10,490 nucleotides of DNA. Origin: an uncultured Ilumatobacter sp. GTDB taxonomy: Bacteria > Actinomycetota > Acidimicrobiia > Acidimicrobiales > Ilumatobacteraceae. Every line of letters starts with the position of its first letter. Within the stretch, counting starts at the first letter, position 1. Under the pieces are notes generated by a model that saw only the letters and a list, made by a program, of their open reading frames with translations, was not told the DNA's origin and searched no databases. This document shows positions 1 to 5,929 of the stretch, piece after piece. The translations under genes and the position numbers were made by a program. The stretch is from positions 1-10,490 of the forward strand of contig CALICC010000077.1 of the NCBI GenBank assembly GCA_938049325.1, read 5' to 3'.

Positions 1-1
1 G

Positions 2-1528
2 GAGGCAGCCGATGAGGCGGCTGCCAACGCGGAGATCGCCGACGGCGCGACCGATCAGCTCGACGACGTCGACACCGAGCGTGCGGCGGGCGACGCCGTG
101 ATCGACCTCGACGCACAACAGGCCGACGTTCCCGACGAGCCAACCAACGACCTGTCCGGCGAGAGCGTTGCCGGCGATGACGATCCCGGCGATGACGATG
201 CCGGCGATGACGTTGCAGGTGGTGCCGTTGCTGGTGGTGGCGTTGCAGGTGGTGACGTTGCCGCTGATGACGGCGATGCGCCGAGCGACGACGCCGAGTC
301 GCCTGGCGAGGTCGAGCCGGTCGATTCCGCATCGTTCGACGATGCCGAGTCGTCGGACGCAGATACCGCTGACGACGTCGCCGAACCCGCTGTTGCCGAG
401 CCCGCTGTCGCCGAACCGAAGCCGGCCGGCGAGGCCGCAGCCGGTGCAGTGTCCGACGACGGGCCGCAACGGACCGAACAGATGCCGATTGCCGAGGTGC
501 GCGCCGCCGAGGTTGCTGGCGAACCCACGTTGGGGATCGCAACCGTGGTGGCCGAGTCCGGTGCGGTCGACGTGTACGACGAAGAAGCCAAGTCCACGGG
601 ACGGCGCAAAGGGCCGATCGTTCTCTTGGCGCTGCTGTTGCTGGCGGGTCTCGGCGCGCTCGGCTACGCCGGCTCACTGCTCTTGCAGACGAAGTCGTTC
701 GAGGTGCCGGTACTTGCTGGCGTTCCCAATGATCAGGCGCTCAATCAGATCGCCGGGAACGACTGGGAGATCACGACCCTGCGCGAGCGCAGCGACTCAT
801 TCCCGGTCCCCGACACCGTGATCCGCACCGACCCTGGCCCAGGTGTCGATATCGAGGAGGGGGAACCCTTCACGTTGGTGCTGAGCGAAGGCCCAGAGTT
901 CCGGCAGCTGCCCGAGCTCAGCGATCTGTCGTTCGACGCAGCGGTGGCACAACTGATGGACTTGGGGCTCGAAGGTGTGGCGGCTGTCGAACCACAGTTC
1001 TCCGAGACGGTTGTCACGGGGTCGGTCCTCGCGTGGCGCGTCCTCGGTGATGCTGATGGAACGATGGTTGCTGGATCCGACATCCTTCCCGGACGCACGG
1101 TGGAAATGACACTGTCGAGTGGCCCCGAGCCACGCACCGTTCCCGAGCTGGGCGGTCAGACGCTCGAGCAGGCAACGGCGGCACTCACCGAACTCCGGCT
1201 CGTGCTCGCACAGGGTGACGACGTGTTCAGCGACGACGTGCCGGTCGGGCAGATCGTTTCGCAAAGTCCGCTGGCCGACGAGCAGTTGGAGCGTGACGGC
1301 ACGGTCACGGTGCAGGTGTCGCAAGGCCCAGACGTCGTCGTGTTCCCGTCGCTCGAGGGTCTCTCGTACGCCGAAGCGCAGACGCTGTTGTTGGAACTCG
1401 GTTTGCAGATCGGCACGTTGCTCGGCACGACCGACGGAACGTTCGTCGACGCCCGCATCGACGATGAGCAAGTCGACCCGGGCGTCGAGTTGCGCCGCGG
1501 TGTCGTGATCGACCTGATCTTCCTCTGA
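2..1528 (+). CDS. PASTA-repeat membrane protein, probable C-terminal part of a PknB-like Ser/Thr kinase (5' end outside window)
   Basis: The frame is open from base 2, so the true start lies upstream and the GTG at 98 is internal. What is visible is a long Asp/Glu/Ala-rich linker (to about base 590), then a basic GRRKG and one hydrophobic segment at 611-686 (GPIVLLALLLLAGLGALGY). Four PASTA-like modules of about 65-77 residues follow, at roughly 698-898, 899-1129, 1130-1333 and 1334-1525. Modules 1 to 3 end in the typical S-x-GP(E/D) strand. Module 2 carries extra residues near the segment LGDADGTMVAGSD, and module 4 lacks the terminal SxGP. PASTA modules behind a single transmembrane helix are the extracellular sensor of actinobacterial PknB-type kinases, which bind peptidoglycan fragments or lipid II. 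The kinase domain itself is not in view, so that identity is inferred, and a kinase-less PASTA protein is possible. The linker contains a tandem repeat at 170-274 and a shorter one at 380-418 (AEPAV units). No clear terminator follows. Confidence 0.85.
   Translation, partial: EAADEAAANAEIADGATDQLDDVDTERAAGDAVIDLDAQQADVPDEPTNDLSGESVAGDDDPGDDDAGDDVAGGAVAGGGVAGGDVAADDGDAPSDDAESPGEVEPVDSASFDDAESSDADTADDVAEPAVAEPAVAEPKPAGEAAAGAVSDDGPQRTEQMPIAEVRAAEVAGEPTLGIATVVAESGAVDVYDEEAKSTGRRKGPIVLLALLLLAGLGALGYAGSLLLQTKSFEVPVLAGVPNDQALNQIAGNDWEITTLRERSDSFPVPDTVIRTDPGPGVDIEEGEPFTLVLSEGPEFRQLPELSDLSFDAAVAQLMDLGLEGVAAVEPQFSETVVTGSVLAWRVLGDADGTMVAGSDILPGRTVEMTLSSGPEPRTVPELGGQTLEQATAALTELRLVLAQGDDVFSDDVPVGQIVSQSPLADEQLERDGTVTVQVSQGPDVVVFPSLEGLSYAEAQTLLLELGLQIGTLLGTTDGTFVDARIDDEQVDPGVELRRGVVIDLIFL
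170..274 (+). repeat. 15-bp in-frame tandem repeat, seven units
   Basis: Seven consecutive 15-base units encode the pentapeptides AGDDD, PGDDD, AGDDV, AGGAV, AGGGV, AGGDV and AADDG. The first three units are nearly identical at DNA level (core ccggcgatgacg), and units 4-6 form a second sub-family (core ggtggtg..gttg). The period is a multiple of three, so copy-number changes would lengthen or shorten the acidic linker without a frameshift. A second repeat with the same period, 2.6 units of AEPAV, lies at 380-418 in the same gene. Confidence 0.85.
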
Positions 1529-1561
1529 GCGTGGATCGAGACGTCAACAACGGCGCCAGGT

Positions 1562-1592
1562 TTGAACAGAACCGGCCTCCCCTCACTACGGT
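1562..1592 (+). promoter_or_regulatory. Predicted leaderless promoter of the SDR gene
   Basis: A TTGAAC -35-like hexamer at 1562-1567 is followed after 19 bases by TACGGT (1587-1592), which fits the actinobacterial TAnnnT -10 pattern. Six bases separate the -10 from the ATG at 1599, so transcription would start at or next to the A of the start codon. No Shine-Dalgarno sequence is present just upstream of the ATG, which agrees with a leaderless mRNA. Confidence 0.5.
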
Positions 1593-1598
1593 GCATCC

Positions 1599-2468
1599 AT
1601 GACGTCGCTGGATGGACGAGTTGCGATCATCACGGGTGCAGGACGCGGTATCGGCCGCGAGCACGCCTTGCTCTTCGCTGCCGAAGGTGCGCGCGTGGTT
1701 GTCAACGACCACGGGGGCGCCAACGACGGGAGTTCGTCGAGCGAGTCACCGGCGGAAGAGGTCGCTGCAGAGATTCGTGCAGCTGGAGGCGAGGCGATCG
1801 CGAACAGCGACGACGTGGCCGATTGGGCCGGCGCGTCACAGCTCATCCGCAGCGCGATCGATGCGTACGGTGACCTCGACGTTCTGGTCAACAACGCCGG
1901 GATCCTGCGTGACCGCACCATCGTCAACATGACCGAAGCCGAGTGGGACGACGTCATCGCGGTGCACCTGAAAGGCCACTTCGCCCCCACACGACACGCC
2001 GCTGAGTACTGGCGCGGCGAACACAAGGCCGGCCGGGCCCGCCGCCGCAACCTCGTGCACACGTCGAGCACCTCCGGTCTGTTCTCCAATCCGGGGCAGG
2101 GCAATTACGGCGCAGCGAAGTCGGGTATCGCGACGTTCAGCCAGATCGCAGCCAAAGAACTCGCACGCTACGACGTCATCAGCAACTGCATCGCCCCCGG
2201 CGCACGCACTCGGCTCACGCTCGCCACGCCCGGCCTCGAAGAGATCATGGCGCCGAAACAGGGGTTCGACGAGTGGGACCCGGCCAACATCTCTCCAGTC
2301 GTGGCGTATCTGAGCAGCGCCGACTGTGCGTTCACCGGCGAGACGTTCTTCGTCCAGGGCGGCGCCGTCAAGCGCGTCACCGGCTGGGAGTTCGCTGAAG
2401 CCGTGGAGCAAGAGGCCAAGTGGTCGGTGGCCGACTTGGCCGCAGCGCTCCAGCCACTCGCCGAGTGA
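1599..2468 (+). CDS. Short-chain dehydrogenase, 3-hydroxyacyl-CoA dehydrogenase type (MFE-2 / HSD17B4-like)
   Basis: This 289-residue Rossmann-fold NAD(P)-dependent oxidoreductase has the classical SDR motifs: TGAGRGIG at 12-19 (dinucleotide binding), NNAG at 98-101, and S157, Y170 and K174 (YGAAK) as catalytic residues. The usual catalytic Asn is His123 in the context VHLKG. That context, the NDHGG stretch after beta-strand 2 and the GNPGQGNY-like lead-in to the catalytic Tyr resemble the dehydrogenase domain of peroxisomal multifunctional enzyme type 2. A (3R)-hydroxyacyl-CoA or steroid-like substrate is therefore likely, with a role in fatty-acid or sterol side-chain beta-oxidation; the substrate is inferred. 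The start at 1599 is supported by the -10 element 6 bases upstream and by the MTSLDGRVAIITG N-terminus. Its convergent neighbour is an SCP2-domain gene, another component found in the eukaryotic MFE-2 fusion. Confidence 0.9.
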   Translation: MTSLDGRVAIITGAGRGIGREHALLFAAEGARVVVNDHGGANDGSSSSESPAEEVAAEIRAAGGEAIANSDDVADWAGASQLIRSAIDAYGDLDVLVNNAGILRDRTIVNMTEAEWDDVIAVHLKGHFAPTRHAAEYWRGEHKAGRARRRNLVHTSSTSGLFSNPGQGNYGAAKSGIATFSQIAAKELARYDVISNCIAPGARTRLTLATPGLEEIMAPKQGFDEWDPANISPVVAYLSSADCAFTGETFFVQGGAVKRVTGWEFAEAVEQEAKWSVADLAAALQPLAE

Positions 2469-2470
2469 CG

Positions 2471-2494
2471 CCGAGCCGACGGGCGGCTACTCGG
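2471..2494. terminator. Putative bidirectional terminator hairpin between convergent genes
   Basis: AGCCG at 2474-2478 pairs with CGGCT at 2484-2488 around a 5-base loop. CCG at 2471-2473 can pair with CGG at 2492-2494 across a 3-base bulge. The hairpin starts 2 bases after the SDR stop codon and overlaps the stop codon of the opposing SCP2 gene. No T-tract follows on either strand, so termination is inferred from position and stem only. Confidence 0.35.
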
Positions 2495-2894
2495 TGATGT
2501 CTTTGATCTCCTGAGCGATCTTCTCGGTGAAGTCGTTCGCAGGCAGTGAGGTCTGCATCGCCATCAGCTTCATCATGTCGCCTTGTACCTTGACCTTGCC
2601 GTTCATGAACGACTGCATGGCCACGGTGGGATCCTGATCGACGAAGAGTGCCTTCGCGGTTTCGTAGTCCGTGGTCACCGTCACGTCGGGGTCCTCGAGT
2701 TCGCCGAGTTCCATGGCGACTCGGCCCGACGTCGTGTCGAGGTAGCTCGTGACGACCTCGTCGTCGAAGGGCACGTCGGTGATGACCTGGTTGATCCTCA
2801 GATCGGCCTCGACGTCGGGGACGTCGTCGGCGTACTTCTCTCGGATGGCGCGTGCAGCGGTCATCCACTCTTCAGACAGGAACGGGTAGGCCAT
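2487..2894 (-). CDS. SCP2 sterol-carrier-fold lipid-binding protein
   Basis: This 135-residue protein matches the SCP2 sterol-transfer family along its whole length. It begins MAYPFLSEEWMTAARAI and continues with VTDVPF, then LDPDVTVTTDY-like (EDPDVTVTTDYETAKALF at 67-84), then MNGKVKVQGDMMKLMAMQ at 97-114. The family folds into one alpha/beta domain with a hydrophobic tunnel that holds acyl-CoAs, fatty acids or sterols. There is no signal peptide or membrane segment, so it should be cytosolic. The frame stays open back to 3089, but that extension lies antisense to the neighbouring lipoprotein gene and resembles no SCP2 sequence. The ATG at 2894 gives the family-typical N-terminus and has a -10 element 10 bases upstream. 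It converges with the MFE-2-like dehydrogenase gene, so a shared role in lipid or acyl-CoA metabolism is plausible but not shown. Confidence 0.92.
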   Translation of the reverse strand: MAYPFLSEEWMTAARAIREKYADDVPDVEADLRINQVITDVPFDDEVVTSYLDTTSGRVAMELGELEDPDVTVTTDYETAKALFVDQDPTVAMQSFMNGKVKVQGDMMKLMAMQTSLPANDFTEKIAQEIKDITE

Positions 2895-2904
2895 AGTGGG
2901 CCCG

Positions 2905-2910
2905 ACTGTA
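2905..2910 (-). promoter_or_regulatory. Predicted -10 element (TACAGT) of the SCP2 gene
   Basis: On the minus strand TACAGT ends 10 bases before the ATG at 2894, so the predicted transcript would have a leader of only a few bases. No Shine-Dalgarno sequence and no good -35 hexamer are visible. It overlaps the left arm of the inverted repeat GTACCCG...CGGGTAC (2908-2914 / 2930-2936). Confidence 0.45.
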
Positions 2911-2933
2911 CCCGTCTGAGCGGGAGGCTCGGG

Positions 2934-2939
2934 TACCGT
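2934..2939 (+). promoter_or_regulatory. Predicted -10 element (TACCGT) of the metallopeptidase-like lipoprotein gene
   Basis: TACCGT lies 7 bases upstream of the GTG at 2947, which favours that GTG over the earlier in-frame GTG at 2938, because the latter overlaps the -10 itself. It overlaps the right arm of the inverted repeat whose left arm overlaps the opposing -10. No Shine-Dalgarno sequence is visible. Confidence 0.45.
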
Positions 2940-2946
2940 GACGTAC

Positions 2947-3987
2947 GTGCGGATGTCGAGGTGGAGCTCCGGGTTTCTTGCGTCGATGCTCGTCATGTCG
3001 TCGTGCGGGTTGGCTGAGTCGTCGGCGATGGTCGAGGTCGAACAATCGGTGAAAATCGACGGCCCCAGCGCGTCGACGCCATCGTCCACTCCGGCCGAGG
3101 ACGGTTCCGCTGGAGACCGTCAGGACACGGTGACCACGGTCGCTCCGCAGCCGACAGTCGCCCCCGACGAGCCGCTGAGCGACGACGAGGTCGCGGAGAT
3201 CCTCGAAGACCTCGAAGCCAACGGTTTCTGCGATCCGCGTGACGTCGAAGACGAAGGCCTGGTCACCGCGATGCACTTCGTCGTGCAAGGCCAAATTCAG
3301 AGCCCGTGCTACGTCGACACCCCTGAGGAGGGGAGCGACCCGCGACTCGACGAGGCGTGGGCATTGTTGACGAGCATCACGCCGATCGAGCTGGTCGACG
3401 ACATCAGCCTCCTCGCCGGCTACGAGCGCTGCGACGCGTGCGAGACGCTGGCATTCGTCACGCAACTCGATGAGGCGGCCACGTTCTTCATCGTTGCTGT
3501 CGACGTGCTCGCTGCGGTCGAAGACCCTGACGAGCTTCGCCTCACCATGATGCACGAGCTCACTCACGTATTCGCCCAGCGCCCGGTCGAGCAGTTGATC
3601 GTCGTCGACAACCCGACGGGGTGCGACACCTTCTTCAACGGTGTCGGATGCTTCACCGAGGACTCGTACCTGTGGGCGTGGATTCAGGAGTTCTGGCCAC
3701 CGGAGATTCGTGACACGCTGCCGTCTGACGGGTCGGTCGGGAGCGACGACGAGGCCGACGAACGATGCTCGACGGATCGTGGGTACACCGGTTCGTACGC
3801 AGCGGTGCATCCGGAAGAAGACTTTGCCGAGACGTTCTCGGCGTACGTGTTCGATGTCGATGTCGACCCTGCGCTCGAGGCGAAGATGGCGTTCTTCGAT
3901 CGCTACCCGGAGTTCGTTGAGATCCGTGAAGCGGCGCGCGCTCTCGGCTATGACGACACGGAGGCGAACTTCGAGGGCTGTGGCTGA
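2947..3987 (+). CDS. Putative exported lipoprotein with HExxH zinc-metallopeptidase motif
   Basis: This 346-residue protein (numbered from GTG 2947) starts with MRMSRW, a hydrophobic stretch and LVMSSC, a plausible though imperfect lipobox with acylated Cys20. A Ser/Thr/Pro/Asp-rich spacer follows to about residue 75. HELTH at 203-207 is a zincin motif with two His zinc ligands and a catalytic Glu. EEDFAETFSAYVF at 290-302 offers Glu291 or Glu295 as third ligand, which would make it a gluzincin. Eight further Cys (95, 121, 162, 165, 226, 235, 274, 345) could form four disulfides, fitting an extracytoplasmic location. The substrate is unknown; I do not recognise a named family. The order HExxH followed about 85 residues later by E-x-F-A-E-x-F is seen in several zinc peptidase families. 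It is divergent from the SCP2 gene, with overlapping promoters, and convergent with the racemase operon. Other possible starts are GTG 2938 and ATG 2953. Confidence 0.8.
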   Translation: MRMSRWSSGFLASMLVMSSCGLAESSAMVEVEQSVKIDGPSASTPSSTPAEDGSAGDRQDTVTTVAPQPTVAPDEPLSDDEVAEILEDLEANGFCDPRDVEDEGLVTAMHFVVQGQIQSPCYVDTPEEGSDPRLDEAWALLTSITPIELVDDISLLAGYERCDACETLAFVTQLDEAATFFIVAVDVLAAVEDPDELRLTMMHELTHVFAQRPVEQLIVVDNPTGCDTFFNGVGCFTEDSYLWAWIQEFWPPEIRDTLPSDGSVGSDDEADERCSTDRGYTGSYAAVHPEEDFAETFSAYVFDVDVDPALEAKMAFFDRYPEFVEIREAARALGYDDTEANFEGCG

Positions 3988-4010
3988 GCCGCCCTCGCTG
4001 GTCGGTGCGG

Positions 4011-5150
4011 TCAGATCGCTTGCGTGCTGGTCGTGACCGATTCGAGCACGTCGTGATCGATCTCGAAACCCAGGCCGGGGGTTGTCGGAACGCTGACGTG
4101 ACCGTCGACCACCGTGATCGGATCCGTCACGATGTCGCGGGCGTAGAAGCGTGTCGAGGCGCTGATGTCGCCGGGAAGCGTGAAACCGGGCAGGGCTGCG
4201 AGCCCTGCGTTGGCGGCGCGACCGATACCTGTTTCGATCATCCCGCCGCACCAGACGGGAATGTTGCGCGCCACGCACAGGTCGTGGATCCGAATTGCCT
4301 CCAGGTAGCCGCCGACCCGTCCCGGCTTGATGTTCGCGATCTCACATGCCCCGAGGTCGATGGCATCGGCGGTCCCCGCCGCTGAGACGAGCGACTCGTC
4401 GAGGCAGATCGGGGTTGCGACCTCGTCGGCCAATCGGGCGTGGCCGATGATGTCGGTCTCAGCCAGCGGTTGCTCGATGAGGAGCATGTCGAACTCGTCG
4501 AGCCGGGCCAGGTGCGCGCCGTCGGTTCGCTGATACGCGGTGTTTGCGTCGACCTGGAGCGGCATGTCGGGCCCGATCAAGTCACGCACGGCACCCACGT
4601 GGTCGATGTCGGAGCCCGGTTCGATCTTGAGTTTGATACGCACGTAGCCGTCGTCGACGTAGCTCTGCACAGTGGTGAGGAGGTCGTCGATACTCGCGTG
4701 GATGCCCACGCTCACACCGCTGGGGATCGACGTCTTGGTGGCGTTGATGTGCTCGGCGAAGGAACGGCCAGCGGCGTGCAACTGAGCGTCGAGCACCGCC
4801 ATCTCGACGGCGGCCTTGGCCATTGGGTGACCGTGGAAGTGCCCGAGCATCGTTGCGATCTCGGTGGCGTCGATCGGGCGTGACGCTGCCATCACGGTGG
4901 GCAGCAGATGCGAGACGAGAACGTGTTGTGCGCCGTCGACGTACTCGGCGGAGTACGTGGGTTCGCCGAGCGCGACGCACTCGCCCCATCCCTCGATCAA
5001 CGTCCCGTCGACGTCGACCGTGGCCCGAACCAGAAGAATGTCGCGTTCGGTTTCGACGCCGAAGCTTGTGCGAAACGGTGACACGAGCGGCATCGCGATG
5101 CGCCGGAGCTCGATACCTCGCACCGTGGCCGGGGTGAGCGGTTGCGTCAC
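4011..5150 (-). CDS. menC: Enolase-superfamily protein: o-succinylbenzoate synthase / N-succinylamino-acid racemase (MenC group)
   Basis: This is a 379-residue muconate-lactonizing subgroup member of the enolase superfamily. Residues 10-130 form the capping domain and the rest a TIM-type barrel. Catalytic features are KLK at 173-175, the metal ligands Asp201 (VDANTAY), Glu226 (IEQPL) and Asp251 (CLDES), and Lys275 (NIKPGRVGG) on the opposite face. The C-terminal part, GGMIETGIGRAANAGLAALP with PGDISAS, is typical of the NSAR/OSBS subfamily. That subfamily makes o-succinylbenzoate for menaquinone, racemizes N-succinylamino acids, or does both. No other menaquinone gene is nearby. The directly coupled upstream GNAT gene favours the racemase role, but sequence alone does not settle it. 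The GTG at 5150 overlaps the GNAT stop (GTGA, 5147-5150), so translation is likely coupled; it also gives the expected N-terminus. The frame runs open to 5321, but that part is shadow coding. Confidence 0.92.
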   Translation of the reverse strand: MTQPLTPATVRGIELRRIAMPLVSPFRTSFGVETERDILLVRATVDVDGTLIEGWGECVALGEPTYSAEYVDGAQHVLVSHLLPTVMAASRPIDATEIATMLGHFHGHPMAKAAVEMAVLDAQLHAAGRSFAEHINATKTSIPSGVSVGIHASIDDLLTTVQSYVDDGYVRIKLKIEPGSDIDHVGAVRDLIGPDMPLQVDANTAYQRTDGAHLARLDEFDMLLIEQPLAETDIIGHARLADEVATPICLDESLVSAAGTADAIDLGACEIANIKPGRVGGYLEAIRIHDLCVARNIPVWCGGMIETGIGRAANAGLAALPGFTLPGDISASTRFYARDIVTDPITVVDGHVSVPTTPGLGFEIDHDVLESVTTSTQAI

Positions 5151-5929
5151 GATGCGGGCTCGACGACGTACTCGCCATCGGGTGTGAATCCGATGATCTT
5201 GGCGCCGAGGTCGAGCGGACCTTGAAGAGCCTCGCGTGTCTCGAGCCGCCATCGCCCGACCGCGGCCGGGTCGGTGCGGCGCAGGGCGACCACGTCGTCG
5301 GGGGTCGGGATGAGTACGCAACCGTCGCCAGCAGTGCTTCCGTCACGCGGGGGAGCATCGACGTCGACCGATACAGGCCACGCCACGAGCAGACGGTCGG
5401 ATTCATCGCCCGCGTTGATCGCGTCGGTCATCGTCCCGTAGAACGCTGGGAGATAGCCGTGGACTTCGGCACCGAGCACGGCGATGTTGAACCATGCGTT
5501 GCGACGGACGAGTGGATCAAAGGTCCACATGATCCAGTCGATGTCGTGTCGAGCAGCCCACTTCAACTGGTGCAGCTTCATCGCCCGTCCGAGGCCGGAC
5601 CGTCGCGCCCCAGGAAGCAAGCCAGTGATGTGGCTGTGCAGCGCAGGTCGATCCTGGTGTCGGGCGAGAATCGCGAGCGACGCGCCGAGCATGCGCTCTT
5701 CGCCGTCACGGCGCTCGAACGCAGCGCTGACGTACCCACCCGAATGGGTAATCGCCATCAGGATCTCGATCGACACCAGTTGTGTGACCGATCCCCACAC
5801 TTGCCGGAACACGTCACTCAGCGCCACCATCTCATCAGCGGTGTGCAGCGTGCGAATCTCGATGCCATCCAAGGATCCAGGAGCTGTTGGCACGAGATCG
5901 TCAGCACCGTTTGCGTCAATGTTGCTCAT
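5147..5929 (-). CDS. GNAT-superfamily acyltransferase-like protein (COG3375-like), candidate N-succinyltransferase
   Basis: This 260-residue cytosolic protein has a GNAT fold spanning about residues 22-190. The acyl-CoA pyrophosphate loop is ARRSGLGRAMKLHQ at 108-121 (R109-x-x-G112-x-G114). It is followed by WTFDPLVRRNAWFNI at 135-149 and by YLPAFYGTMTDAIN at 159-172, a combination I associate with the COG3375 'predicted acetyltransferase' group. The C-terminal 70 residues are less conserved-looking. The ATG at 5929 overlaps the upstream stop as ATGA and has GGAG (minus strand, 5940-5937) 7 bases upstream, which fixes the start. GNAT enzymes encoded beside NSAR racemases in Geobacillus N-succinylate D-amino acids, so this may be the acylating partner of the racemase encoded by the next gene. 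The acyl donor and acceptor are inferred. Confidence 0.85.
   Translation of the reverse strand: MSNIDANGADDLVPTAPGSLDGIEIRTLHTADEMVALSDVFRQVWGSVTQLVSIEILMAITHSGGYVSAAFERRDGEERMLGASLAILARHQDRPALHSHITGLLPGARRSGLGRAMKLHQLKWAARHDIDWIMWTFDPLVRRNAWFNIAVLGAEVHGYLPAFYGTMTDAINAGDESDRLLVAWPVSVDVDAPPRDGSTAGDGCVLIPTPDDVVALRRTDPAAVGRWRLETREALQGPLDLGAKIIGFTPDGEYVVEPAS

Noticed and set aside
98..100. GTG as the start of the PASTA gene
   Set aside because: The frame is open upstream to base 2 with the same acidic Ala/Asp-rich composition, so the gene begins outside the window.
2895..3089. N-terminal extension of the SCP2 frame
   Set aside because: It lies antisense to the lipoprotein gene start and removes the shared promoter region. 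The family-like N-terminus begins at ATG 2894.
3988..4010. Possible terminator between the lipoprotein and racemase genes
   Set aside because: Only a 4-base-pair CCGC/GCGG stem is visible with no T-tract, too weak to call.
2872..4278. 468-codon open frame on the minus strand, antisense to the lipoprotein gene
   Set aside because: Its translation is rich in Arg and His with no recognisable domain, and it crosses the convergent ends of two better-supported genes. It is a shadow of GC-rich codon usage.
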